In this document: in pieces, positions 7,532 to 20,618 of the stretch
Layout of the letters: the number at the start of each line of letters is the position of its first letter
Position numbering within the stretch: position 1 is the stretch's first letter
Assembly (NCBI GenBank): GCA_024402135.1
Contig: JAKSJN010000017.1
Coordinates: forward strand, 1-48,195
Origin: Bacteroidales bacterium
GTDB lineage: Bacteria > Bacteroidota > Bacteroidia > Bacteroidales > UBA932
Reading direction: 5' to 3'
DNA: 48,195 nt
Program-made: the position numbers and the translations under genes
The notes under the pieces: model-generated
Database searches by the model: none
Told to the model about the DNA's origin: nothing
What the model saw: only the letters and a program-made list of their open reading frames with translations

Positions 7532-8602
7532 ATGCAACAGAAAGAGAGAATAGTATTCCTGGATTGGCTGAGGTTCGTCGCTTGTTTAATGGTAATGATT
7601 GTACATGCATGTGAATGCATATATTCCGACGACTACAGTTTTTCGTTTCCTTCGGAAAGCGCGAAGTTCGCCGTCCTTTTCTTCCAGTCATTCGTGAGGC
7701 CGACTGCCGTTCCTCTGTTTCTCATGGCATCTGCATTCCTTCTGGTGCCGGTAAGGCAGGATACCATGACTTTCTTCAAGAAACGATTCACAAGGGTACT
7801 TGTCCCTCTTCTCGTTTTTCTGCCGATTTATGCTGTATTGCCGACGCTCTGGGGCGCTCAGAGCTGGGCTGACGCCGGCAGGGAACTGCTCCATTGCTAT
7901 ATCAACTTCCCAGTTTCAGGTTCACATCTCTGGTTCGTGTATATGCTTCTCGGCCTGTATCTGGTGATGCCTCTGATTTCGCCGTGGCTTGACAAGGCGA
8001 GCAGAAAGGAGGAGCTGCTGTTCCTGGGAATCTGGCTGTTCACTTGTACATTCTACCGTCTCCGCCCACTCCTTGGCGGTGCTATTTTCGGCGAGTGCTG
8101 GTGGGGTGTGAATGCTGCTTTCTTCTATGTTTCCGGTTTTGTCGGCTACATCCTTCTTGCGCACTTCATCAGAGTCCACCTGAATTGGGACAGAAGGAAG
8201 ATTTTTTCGATATGCATTCCTGTTCTCGCTGCCATGTATGCCGTCTGCTTCTTCAGCGGCAACTATTACAGTACACGTGCGACCACGCCTGCCGTCATGG
8301 AGCAGGATTGGCAGAATCTCACAATCATCGCTGTAGCAATGAGCTTCGCGCTCTTCATGCTGTTCTCGACAATAAAGAAAAGCGGAGCATTCTATGAAAA
8401 GGTCGTGCTGCCGGTTTCCAAGGCCAGCTACGGCATGTACCTCATGCATATGCTGATACTTCCGCACTGGTTCCGTCTCTTCAACGCGGTCCTTCCGGAA
8501 TGCTTCACCATCCCTGCTACAGCGCTGGCTACGTACATTTGCTGTTACCTGATCTCAAGCCTGATCTCCAGACTTCCGTTCGGCAAGTACATTGTAGGAT
8601 AG
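7532..8602 (+). CDS. Acyltransferase family 3 membrane protein
   Basis: A 356-residue polytopic protein with the family N-terminus RIVFLDWLRFVACLMVMIVH, in which the R and H of the Acyl_transf_3 signature are present. About ten hydrophobic segments follow, including LWFVYMLLGLYLVMPLI and ASYGMYLMHMLILP near the end. I chose ATG 7532 because a promoter -7 box sits just upstream, inside what would be coding for longer versions. It is divergent from the SGNH double-domain hydrolase and convergent with the thioesterase (2-bp gap). Probable role: O-acylation of an envelope or exported glycan. It is only loosely similar in sequence to the acyltransferase at 3098-4240. Confidence 0.85.
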   Translation: MQQKERIVFLDWLRFVACLMVMIVHACECIYSDDYSFSFPSESAKFAVLFFQSFVRPTAVPLFLMASAFLLVPVRQDTMTFFKKRFTRVLVPLLVFLPIYAVLPTLWGAQSWADAGRELLHCYINFPVSGSHLWFVYMLLGLYLVMPLISPWLDKASRKEELLFLGIWLFTCTFYRLRPLLGGAIFGECWWGVNAAFFYVSGFVGYILLAHFIRVHLNWDRRKIFSICIPVLAAMYAVCFFSGNYYSTRATTPAVMEQDWQNLTIIAVAMSFALFMLFSTIKKSGAFYEKVVLPVSKASYGMYLMHMLILPHWFRLFNAVLPECFTIPATALATYICCYLISSLISRLPFGKYIVG

Positions 8603-8604
8603 CG

Positions 8605-9087
8605 TCATTCTTCGCCTTCAACCTTGCACTCTACGAAGTTCAGTTCTTCCTGGGCCTTCTCCTTTGGGAAAGTGAAGTAGGTGCAGGTCGCTTCCGTGCA
8701 TACAACTCCGTTCGAATCAACGAGAGTCGCGTCGATGATGGCGATGTTGCGTCTCATCTCTCTTATGTGCGCTCTTGCTTCAATCTCGCCGCCGGTGGTC
8801 TTGATGGAGTGTTTGTAACGAATCTCCATCTTTGAGGTTACGCCTCCGGTCTGAAGCTTGCGTGTCATGACCCATCCGCAGATTTCGTCCAGAATGAGTG
8901 CCTGTATGCCTCCGTGAAGTGTATGTACCCATCCGGAGTGCTGGTCGGTCGGGTTCCATCTTGAAACGATGTCATCTCCGTCTTCAAAGAAACAGAGGTG
9001 AAGTCCTACGGGGTTGTCGGGGGAGCAGCCGATACAGTTGTATCCTTCCATACCCTCCCATGGATTGATGATTTTTCTAAGATTCAT
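8605..9087 (-). CDS. PaaI-type hotdog-fold thioesterase
   Basis: A 160-residue cytoplasmic hotdog protein. The core carries the family's HGGI signature (LHGGIQALILDEICGW), and an N-terminal CIGCSPDNPVGLHL segment of the type seen in PaaI/4HBT thioesterases of Bacteroidota. The start is set at ATG 9087 (MNLRKIINPWEG); the upstream extension of 28 residues would be hydrophobic and overlaps promoter sequence. Family members hydrolyse acyl-CoA or aryl-CoA thioesters. It is a single gene, divergent from the first CE1 esterase. The substrate cannot be named. Confidence 0.83.
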   Translation of the reverse strand: MNLRKIINPWEGMEGYNCIGCSPDNPVGLHLCFFEDGDDIVSRWNPTDQHSGWVHTLHGGIQALILDEICGWVMTRKLQTGGVTSKMEIRYKHSIKTTGGEIEARAHIREMRRNIAIIDATLVDSNGVVCTEATCTYFTFPKEKAQEELNFVECKVEGEE

Positions 9088-9155
9088 TTTATATACGTTT
9101 GTGCAGAAATATTGCGTGAATATAACAATTATCAAGCAGAATACCGTGCCGGTTT

Positions 9156-10343
<1,188 letters not shown>

Positions 10344-10349
10344 TCAGCC

Positions 10350-11447
10350 ATGAAAAAGACAATATATGCACTCTGCGCAGCAGCTCTGCTTGCTGTAAAT
10401 GCTTTTGCTCAGGAAAGTGCAAGCACCAATATCGTAGGAAAGGAGTTCCCGAAGGTGAATCCTGACAGAAGCGTATCCTTCGTCATCAACGCTCCTTCGG
10501 CAAAGACCGTTGCAGTCGACCTTGGCGGAAGACATCAGGCTGTAAAGAATGATAAGGGCCAGTGGGAGGTCACCACCACCCCTATCGTTCCTGGTTTCCA
10601 TTATTATTCTCTCCTCATTGACGGCGTCAAGGTCTCTGACCCTTCAAGCCAGCAGTTCTTCGGCGGCGGTATCTGGACCAGCGGTATCGAGATCCCTGAG
10701 ATCAACGTAGACTTCTATCTTGACAAGGACGTCCCTCACGGCGAGGTCCGCATGCAGCGCTACTGGTCCGAGCTCACCAAGAGCTGGAGAGTATGCTATG
10801 TATATGTACCACCATGCTACGACGAGAACCTCCATCGCTATCCTGTACTTTACCTCCTCCACGGAGCAGGTGAGGACGAGACCGGCTGGTCTACCCAGGG
10901 CAAGATGTACAACATCATGGACAACCTTATCGACGAAGGCTCGGCTGTCCCTATGATCGTTGTCATGGATCACGGTGTTGCGAACATCCCTGAGATCAAG
11001 TCTGCAAGCATGTTCGATTTCACTGCATACGAGAAAGTCGTTATCGAGGAACTCATCCCTATGATCGACAGCAAGTACCGCACACTCGCCGACAGAGAGA
11101 ACAGGGCTATCTGCGGTCTCTCCCTCGGCGGTTTCCAGAGCTGGACCATCGCGATGAACAACAGGGACAAGTTCTCTTGGCTCGGAGGCTTCAGCGGCTC
11201 AGGCAAGGGCCCTGGAACCACTCCTGACCTCTACGACGCATCCCTGAACAAGGACTTCCACCTCATGTTCATCAGCACAGGAACCAAGGAGTCTCCACAG
11301 ATGTACGCTACCGTGAAGAACTTCCACGATATCCTCGTGAACGCAGGTGTAAAGCACGTATTCTTCCAGTCGGCAGGCACCGACCATGAGTGGCTCACCT
11401 GGAGACGTTCCCTCTACAAGTTCGCTCCTATGCTTTTCAAGAAGTAA
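10350..11447 (+). CDS. CE1-family secreted esterase, second of a tandem pair
   Basis: A 365-residue paralogue of the preceding gene, 6 bp downstream and surely in the same transcript. Signal peptide ends AFAQ-E. It has the same early-set domain (FPKVNPDRSVSFVINAPSA) and alpha/beta hydrolase: [26 protein letters not shown] with Ser258, [19 protein letters not shown] with His346. The acid candidate is Glu314 in TGTKESP. The two proteins share the domain order and closing HEWLTWRR motif but diverge in the substrate-facing loops, so they may act on different esters. A strong hairpin ends the operon. Confidence 0.86.
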   Translation: MKKTIYALCAAALLAVNAFAQESASTNIVGKEFPKVNPDRSVSFVINAPSAKTVAVDLGGRHQAVKNDKGQWEVTTTPIVPGFHYYSLLIDGVKVSDPSSQQFFGGGIWTSGIEIPEINVDFYLDKDVPHGEVRMQRYWSELTKSWRVCYVYVPPCYDENLHRYPVLYLLHGAGEDETGWSTQGKMYNIMDNLIDEGSAVPMIVVMDHGVANIPEIKSASMFDFTAYEKVVIEELIPMIDSKYRTLADRENRAICGLSLGGFQSWTIAMNNRDKFSWLGGFSGSGKGPGTTPDLYDASLNKDFHLMFISTGTKESPQMYATVKNFHDILVNAGVKHVFFQSAGTDHEWLTWRRSLYKFAPMLFKK

Positions 11448-11463
11448 TTGAAACAGATTCGAA

Positions 11464-11503
11464 AATGATAAAGGGTGGCCTTTCCGGGTCACCCTTTATC
11501 ATT
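11464..11503. terminator. Bidirectional hairpin between convergent genes
   Basis: A perfect 14-bp stem AATGATAAAGGGTG (11464-11477) / CACCCTTTATCATT (11490-11503) with a 12-base loop lies exactly between the second CE1 gene and the stop codon of the convergent repeat lipoprotein. There is no long T tract, so termination efficiency is uncertain. Confidence 0.65.
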
Positions 11504-13039
11504 CTAAGAAGCGTCAGTTATCTCCCAGCCTTCCGGGACGCCGGCACTCTGCCTGTCCCAGACTGCGGCTGGATTCTTCATGAAAGTGCCTTTCTCTGCA
11601 GTATAAAGAAGCCAATCCTCAAGGTATTCGGGAGATGCATCGAGGAACATGGCTTTCACAGAATCAAGCTCATGACACCCGAGGAACATGCATTGATAAC
11701 ACTCTTCGGCGAGGTCCAAGGCAGGGAGATACGGAGCGGTTCTGAGCGACGTGCAGTCCTTGAACATGAATCTGTAGCAACCCCTTGGAATGTCTGTGGC
11801 AGGAAGTTCCGGGGCCTCGATCAAATTCGTGCACCCCAAAAACATTGCATCATAACAGCCCTCCTCAAGATTTGTTGCAGGAAGTTCAGGTCCATGGGTC
11901 AGCCCTGTGCAGCCTTCGAACATTCCTCCGTAGCAAGCCTTCATAAGAGTTGTAGCTGGAAGCTCTGGACAAGAGATCAATCCGGTACAGTCTCTAAACA
12001 TCCCTCCGTAGCAACCACCCTTAAGAGTTGTTACTGGAAGTTCTGGGCAAACGACCAGTCCGGTACAACCTGCGAACATATCTCCATAACAGCCCTCCTC
12101 AAGATTTGTTGCAGGAAGTTCAGGTCCATGGGTCAGCCCTGTGCAGCCTTCGAACATGCCTCCATAACAGGCCGTCTCGAGATCTGTTGCCGGCAGCTCA
12201 GGACAAGTGATCAATCCTGTACAGTCCTTGAACATTCCCCTGTAGCAGAAGTCTGCAAGCACTGTGGCTGGAAGTTCCGGGGCTTCGATAAGTCCTGTGC
12301 AGCCTGCGAACATCTCCCAATAGCACCTTTCTTCCAACTCGGTGGCTGGCAGATTCGGGGCAGATACCAGGCTTGTACAGTCCTTGAACAAGTATCGTAA
12401 AGAGGCCGCCGGGGCTTTCCTCAGAACACCTCGGTCATCCAGGATGGACATGACGCTGCCGCTGGCTGAAATCTTGCCTGTCATGGAGAACTTTACTTCA
12501 GCAGGGCCTTTGGTGATTTTTGTGTTTAACCCCCTCAGGTATATTCTGTCTCCGACGTTCTTAAGTTCTACGACGGTTTCCTGGATTTTGAAAGGTTCCC
12601 AGATTTCCATGTCCCGGCTATAGGACAATGATGGCTTGTAATAATCGGAATATGGATCCCCTGAACTTGCACCGTGTGTTTCTCCGAAGACTATGGAAAT
12701 GGTGGAACCTGCCTCTTCGGCAGTGAAGCAGAGGAAATCATCCGGTGCCAGGAGCTTGCCTTTGTCAGGGTCCTGGCACCAGGCGTTGTAAAGATCCTGG
12801 TATCCAATGCTGACCTTGCCTTCTTCGTCCTCGACATAGAGTCCGCAGTCCTTGCACCTGTAGCAGTCCCTGTATCCGTCTGTGCAGTCGGTAATCTGGA
12901 CTCCTTTGACAAGCTCAAAGACATGCTTGTGCCCATGTTCCTGCTCTTGTTCCGGTCCTTCGTGTGGCTTATCTGTTTTGTCGCATGCCGCCAATGAACA
13001 GATAGAGGCAAGAAGAATTGTCAATAATCTTGTGTTCAT
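11504..13039 (-). CDS. Lipoprotein with nine 26-residue BspA-like repeats
   Basis: A 511-residue lipoprotein. The signal sequence MNTRLLTILLASICSLAAC gives a lipobox, so I start at ATG 13039 and not at the longer in-frame option. A His/charged linker follows, then a segment with CYRCKDCG that looks like a small metal-binding knuckle. A beta-rich domain comes next, and then nine tandem repeats of the form CTGLxxxPELPATxLxxxCYxxMFxG, each 26 residues. A closing segment ends GVPEGWEITDAS. These leucine-rich, BspA-like repeats usually mediate surface binding to proteins or glycans. It stands among glycan esterases, so a substrate-binding or adhesin role is possible but not shown. Confidence 0.83.
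   Translation of the reverse strand: MNTRLLTILLASICSLAACDKTDKPHEGPEQEQEHGHKHVFELVKGVQITDCTDGYRDCYRCKDCGLYVEDEEGKVSIGYQDLYNAWCQDPDKGKLLAPDDFLCFTAEEAGSTISIVFGETHGASSGDPYSDYYKPSLSYSRDMEIWEPFKIQETVVELKNVGDRIYLRGLNTKITKGPAEVKFSMTGKISASGSVMSILDDRGVLRKAPAASLRYLFKDCTSLVSAPNLPATELEERCYWEMFAGCTGLIEAPELPATVLADFCYRGMFKDCTGLITCPELPATDLETACYGGMFEGCTGLTHGPELPATNLEEGCYGDMFAGCTGLVVCPELPVTTLKGGCYGGMFRDCTGLISCPELPATTLMKACYGGMFEGCTGLTHGPELPATNLEEGCYDAMFLGCTNLIEAPELPATDIPRGCYRFMFKDCTSLRTAPYLPALDLAEECYQCMFLGCHELDSVKAMFLDASPEYLEDWLLYTAEKGTFMKNPAAVWDRQSAGVPEGWEITDAS
11678..12379 (-). repeat. Nine tandem 78-bp coding repeats
   Basis: Nine in-frame units of 78 bp (26 codons) without spacers. Units differ in places, but 11851-11923 and 12085-12157 are identical over 73 bp and exactly three units (234 bp) apart. 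This suggests recent duplication or gene conversion within the array. Confidence 0.88.
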
Positions 13040-13055
13040 GCCCTTACAGGCCAAC

Positions 13056-13071
13056 AGTCCACGGTTGGACT
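13056..13071 (-). other. Hairpin in the 5' leader of the repeat lipoprotein
   Basis: AGTCCA / TGGACT with a 4-base loop, extended outward by CCA / TGG with small bulges, lies 17 bp upstream of the start codon 13039. It could affect translation start or mRNA stability. No function is shown. Confidence 0.35.
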
Positions 13072-13102
13072 CTGGCAATGTAATAAATATTGTTTCTCCG
13101 GA

Positions 13103-14290
<1,188 letters not shown>

Positions 14291-15289
14291 CTAGATTCCG
14301 CGTACACGGATGGTAAGAAACCAGTCCTTGAGAGCTCCGCGCATGTTTGTCTGGGAGTCTGAGACCAGGACCAGAACCCTGCGGCCGTCCTTGAGACGAG
14401 GTCCAAGGCACATGCCCTCGTAGTTTGCGTAATTGGTCGACTTAGACGGGATTTCGAGCATAAGGGTCTTTTCCAGTCGTTTTCCCTGATCGGTCGAAGT
14501 AGGGTCGACAATGTATATTCTGTTGTTGCAGAAGCCTGTGAATCCCTCCATGTTGCTTTCCCTTTCGAGGACCAACAGCCTGCCGTCGTCCAGAGCGCAG
14601 ATGTCGCTGACACCGGCTACGTAAGGATTTCCCGAAACCTTGATGGATGGCTTGTCGGTAAGGTAGAACCACTGGCCAGCCTTGTTGAAGTTGTCATCGT
14701 AAGCCTGGATGCGCAGTATGTTGGACAGTCCGTTCTCCGGCGTCGCGGTTTCTCCGTCGTCGGGAAGGGTAGTCTCGGAGGTCAGCCAGAATCGTTTTGT
14801 CACGTCATTGTAGCTGAGAGACTCCAGGCCGGCATTATAGACGACGGGAAACAGGTCCGAGCACGGGATTTCCCTGCCGGTCCGGCTGCCGTCCTTGAGT
14901 GACAGTTCGATGACTCTGTTCTCCTGTTCACCCATCAGGAAAACGCTGTTTGCCGCCGGGAAGTATTCAATGGATTCGCCATCAGGGTATGACTCGCCAT
15001 TGGTCACGAATTCACCCCTTTCCACAGAAGTGATTTCTCCCCGGTAGTCGATGTCTATGCGGAAGCGGTAGAAACCCTCGGTTTCGGATTTGTCGTCCAC
15101 CACGACGTATTCGTTTCCACCAAGCCAGGCTATGCCGCTGAAATTACCCTCAAGAGATTTCTTGATGGCCTTGCATTTCGAGAATGAGAGGGAATTATCT
15201 ACGACTACTTCGGAACTGAAGTCAGTCGGTGTCTCCACGCAGGAGCATAGAAGCGCTGCCGCGGACATGGTTGCGAACAATCTTTTCAT
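14291..15289 (-). CDS. Phytase-like beta-propeller lipoprotein
   Basis: A 332-residue lipoprotein: MKRLFATMSAAALLCSC gives a lipobox, so the start is ATG 15289. The mature protein fits the 'esterase-like activity of phytase' propeller family: SGIAWLGGNEYVVVDDKSE, a Glu-rich YPDGESIEYFP, GLESLSYND, and ANYEGMCLGPRL. These blade motifs with acidic residues are conserved in the family. Members are surface or periplasmic proteins with proposed phosphoesterase activity, but biochemical proof is thin. It is divergent from the GH3 operon, with its own -7 box. A role in the glycan programme is only suggested by position. Confidence 0.75.
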   Translation of the reverse strand: MKRLFATMSAAALLCSCVETPTDFSSEVVVDNSLSFSKCKAIKKSLEGNFSGIAWLGGNEYVVVDDKSETEGFYRFRIDIDYRGEITSVERGEFVTNGESYPDGESIEYFPAANSVFLMGEQENRVIELSLKDGSRTGREIPCSDLFPVVYNAGLESLSYNDVTKRFWLTSETTLPDDGETATPENGLSNILRIQAYDDNFNKAGQWFYLTDKPSIKVSGNPYVAGVSDICALDDGRLLVLERESNMEGFTGFCNNRIYIVDPTSTDQGKRLEKTLMLEIPSKSTNYANYEGMCLGPRLKDGRRVLVLVSDSQTNMRGALKDWFLTIRVRGI

Positions 15290-15307
15290 AAAGCAAATTT
15301 TCATCTG

Positions 15308-15315
15308 CAAAGTTA
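15308..15315 (-). promoter_or_regulatory. -7 element of the phytase-like lipoprotein gene
   Basis: The minus strand reads TAACTTTG, a perfect TAnnTTTG, 18 bp upstream of ATG 15289. No clear -33 partner. Confidence 0.5.
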
Positions 15316-15400
15316 GCCGGTCTGTGCTTTGCCGATGTGGAATTTTGACCAATTCTTTTTTCGTTTTCGTTCATTGTTGAGGTTCTTGGCGGCATTTTCT

Positions 15401-15408
15401 TATCTTTG
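15401..15408 (+). promoter_or_regulatory. -7 element of the GH3-CE1-GH28-GH106 operon
   Basis: TATCTTTG 18 bp before ATG 15427, with a possible TTG (15377-15379) 21 bp upstream as -33 element. It is the only promoter match I see ahead of the four closely spaced genes. Confidence 0.55.
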
Positions 15409-15426
15409 GGGAAACAACCGTAAATC

Positions 15427-19175
<3,749 letters not shown>

Positions 19176-19181
19176 CACTCA

Positions 19182-20612
19182 ATGAAAAGAATCATTGTCG
19201 CCGTTCTGTCGCTCTTCATTGCGGCAACGGCTGGCGCAGCCGTACATAATGTACGTGATTACGGTGCAAAGGGAGATGGTGTTGCCATAGATTCACCTGC
19301 AATCGACGCAGCCATAAAGGCGGCTTCCGAAGAAGGTGGCGGTCTGGTCTATTTCCCTGCGGGCAGATATGCATCGTATTCCATACATCTTGCAAGCCAT
19401 ATCCACCTGTACCTTGAAGAGGGATCCGTCATATATGCTGCTGAAGGGGAGGGCTTCGATCCCGCTGAACCGGGCCCTCAGCCGCAGTATCAGGATTTCG
19501 GTCACAGCCATTGGCAGAACTCGCTGATATGGGGCATTGACCTAGAGGATATAACAATCAGCGGTCCGGGACTCATCGACGGAACCAACCTTTCTCCAGG
19601 CTATGGAGACCATGCGGTCAAGGACGGAGTGGGCAACAAGTCCATCAGCCTCAAGAACTGCCGCAGGGTGGTCCTCAAGGATTTCAAGATGATACGCAGC
19701 GGACACTTTGCCCTGTTGGCAACAGGCGTTGACGACATGGTCATTGATGGCCTTACCATCGATACAAACCGTGACGGTCTGGACGTCGATTGCTGCCGCA
19801 ATGTCCGTATCTCAAACTGTAACGTCAATTCTCCTTTTGATGACGGCATCGTCCTTAAGGCTTCATATGCCCTTGACAGATACGTCGATACACGTGACGT
19901 GGTCATCACGAACTGCCATATGAGCGGTTATGATGTCGGCAGCGTGATGGATGCGACCTATACTGTGCCGACCCTTGTTTCGCCTCATACCGGAACTGCC
20001 CGCCTGACCCGAAGCGCCGGCCGTCTCAAGCTTGGCACCGAGACCAGCGGAGGTTTCAAGAACATCGCAGTAAGCAATTGCAGTTTTGACCTTTGTGGCG
20101 GAATCGTGGTCGAGTCCATGGATGGCGGAATCGTTGAGGGACTGACATTCAGCAACCTTGTGATGCGTGACTGTCTGGACAGCCCGATTTTCTTCAGGAT
20201 AGGACAGCGCATGCGCAGCCCGGAGGGAATACCTGTCGGTACCATCAGGAACGTCCTGATCAGTGACCTGGATGCAACTTCCACATCGCCATATTTCGGT
20301 GTCATCTTCGCGGGTCTTCCTGGCCACAATATCAAGGACGTCACAATGCGCAACATTAGGTTGGATGCCGTCGGTGGCATACGCAAGGAAGATGCGGTCA
20401 AAACCGTTCCCGAGAGAGCGGATGCATATCCTGATCCGGATATGTTCAGCGGCAATATGGCAATGCCGCAGAAGGGAATGATGATACGTCATGCCGAGGA
20501 TATCATCATGGATGGCGTAACGTTCTCCTTCCAGAAAGAAGACACCCGCCCACTCTTCTATATCGATGATGCAAAGCGAATCGTCCGCAAGAACGTAAAA
20601 GTCCTAAAGTAG
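19182..20612 (+). CDS. GH28 polygalacturonase-family enzyme
   Basis: A 476-residue right-handed beta-helix protein with a signal peptide (AATAGA-AV). It opens with VRDYGAKGDGVAIDSPAIDA, the standard GH28 start. The catalytic Asp motifs are NRDGLDVD (equivalent to NTD) and FDDGIVLKA, and the substrate-binding motif RLKLGTETSGGFKNI corresponds to RIK. The GHG motif of classical polygalacturonases is absent: that region reads SGYDVGSVMDATY, a form I associate with a Bacteroidota subgroup acting on galacturonan or rhamnogalacturonan ends. Family members invert alpha-galacturonosyl linkages. Gaps of 6 bp on both sides place it firmly in the operon. Confidence 0.85.
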   Translation: MKRIIVAVLSLFIAATAGAAVHNVRDYGAKGDGVAIDSPAIDAAIKAASEEGGGLVYFPAGRYASYSIHLASHIHLYLEEGSVIYAAEGEGFDPAEPGPQPQYQDFGHSHWQNSLIWGIDLEDITISGPGLIDGTNLSPGYGDHAVKDGVGNKSISLKNCRRVVLKDFKMIRSGHFALLATGVDDMVIDGLTIDTNRDGLDVDCCRNVRISNCNVNSPFDDGIVLKASYALDRYVDTRDVVITNCHMSGYDVGSVMDATYTVPTLVSPHTGTARLTRSAGRLKLGTETSGGFKNIAVSNCSFDLCGGIVVESMDGGIVEGLTFSNLVMRDCLDSPIFFRIGQRMRSPEGIPVGTIRNVLISDLDATSTSPYFGVIFAGLPGHNIKDVTMRNIRLDAVGGIRKEDAVKTVPERADAYPDPDMFSGNMAMPQKGMMIRHAEDIIMDGVTFSFQKEDTRPLFYIDDAKRIVRKNVKVLK

Positions 20613-20618
20613 TATCAT

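Noticed and set aside
11678-12379. CRISPR-like array
   Set aside because: The repeats are contiguous 78-bp coding units with no unique spacers, in frame within a lipoprotein.
11390-12400. A long plus-strand open frame opposite the repeat lipoprotein
   Set aside because: It is a shadow of the 78-bp repeats: the period keeps any frame open or closed uniformly. It has no start context, and the minus strand has a lipobox and clear repeats.
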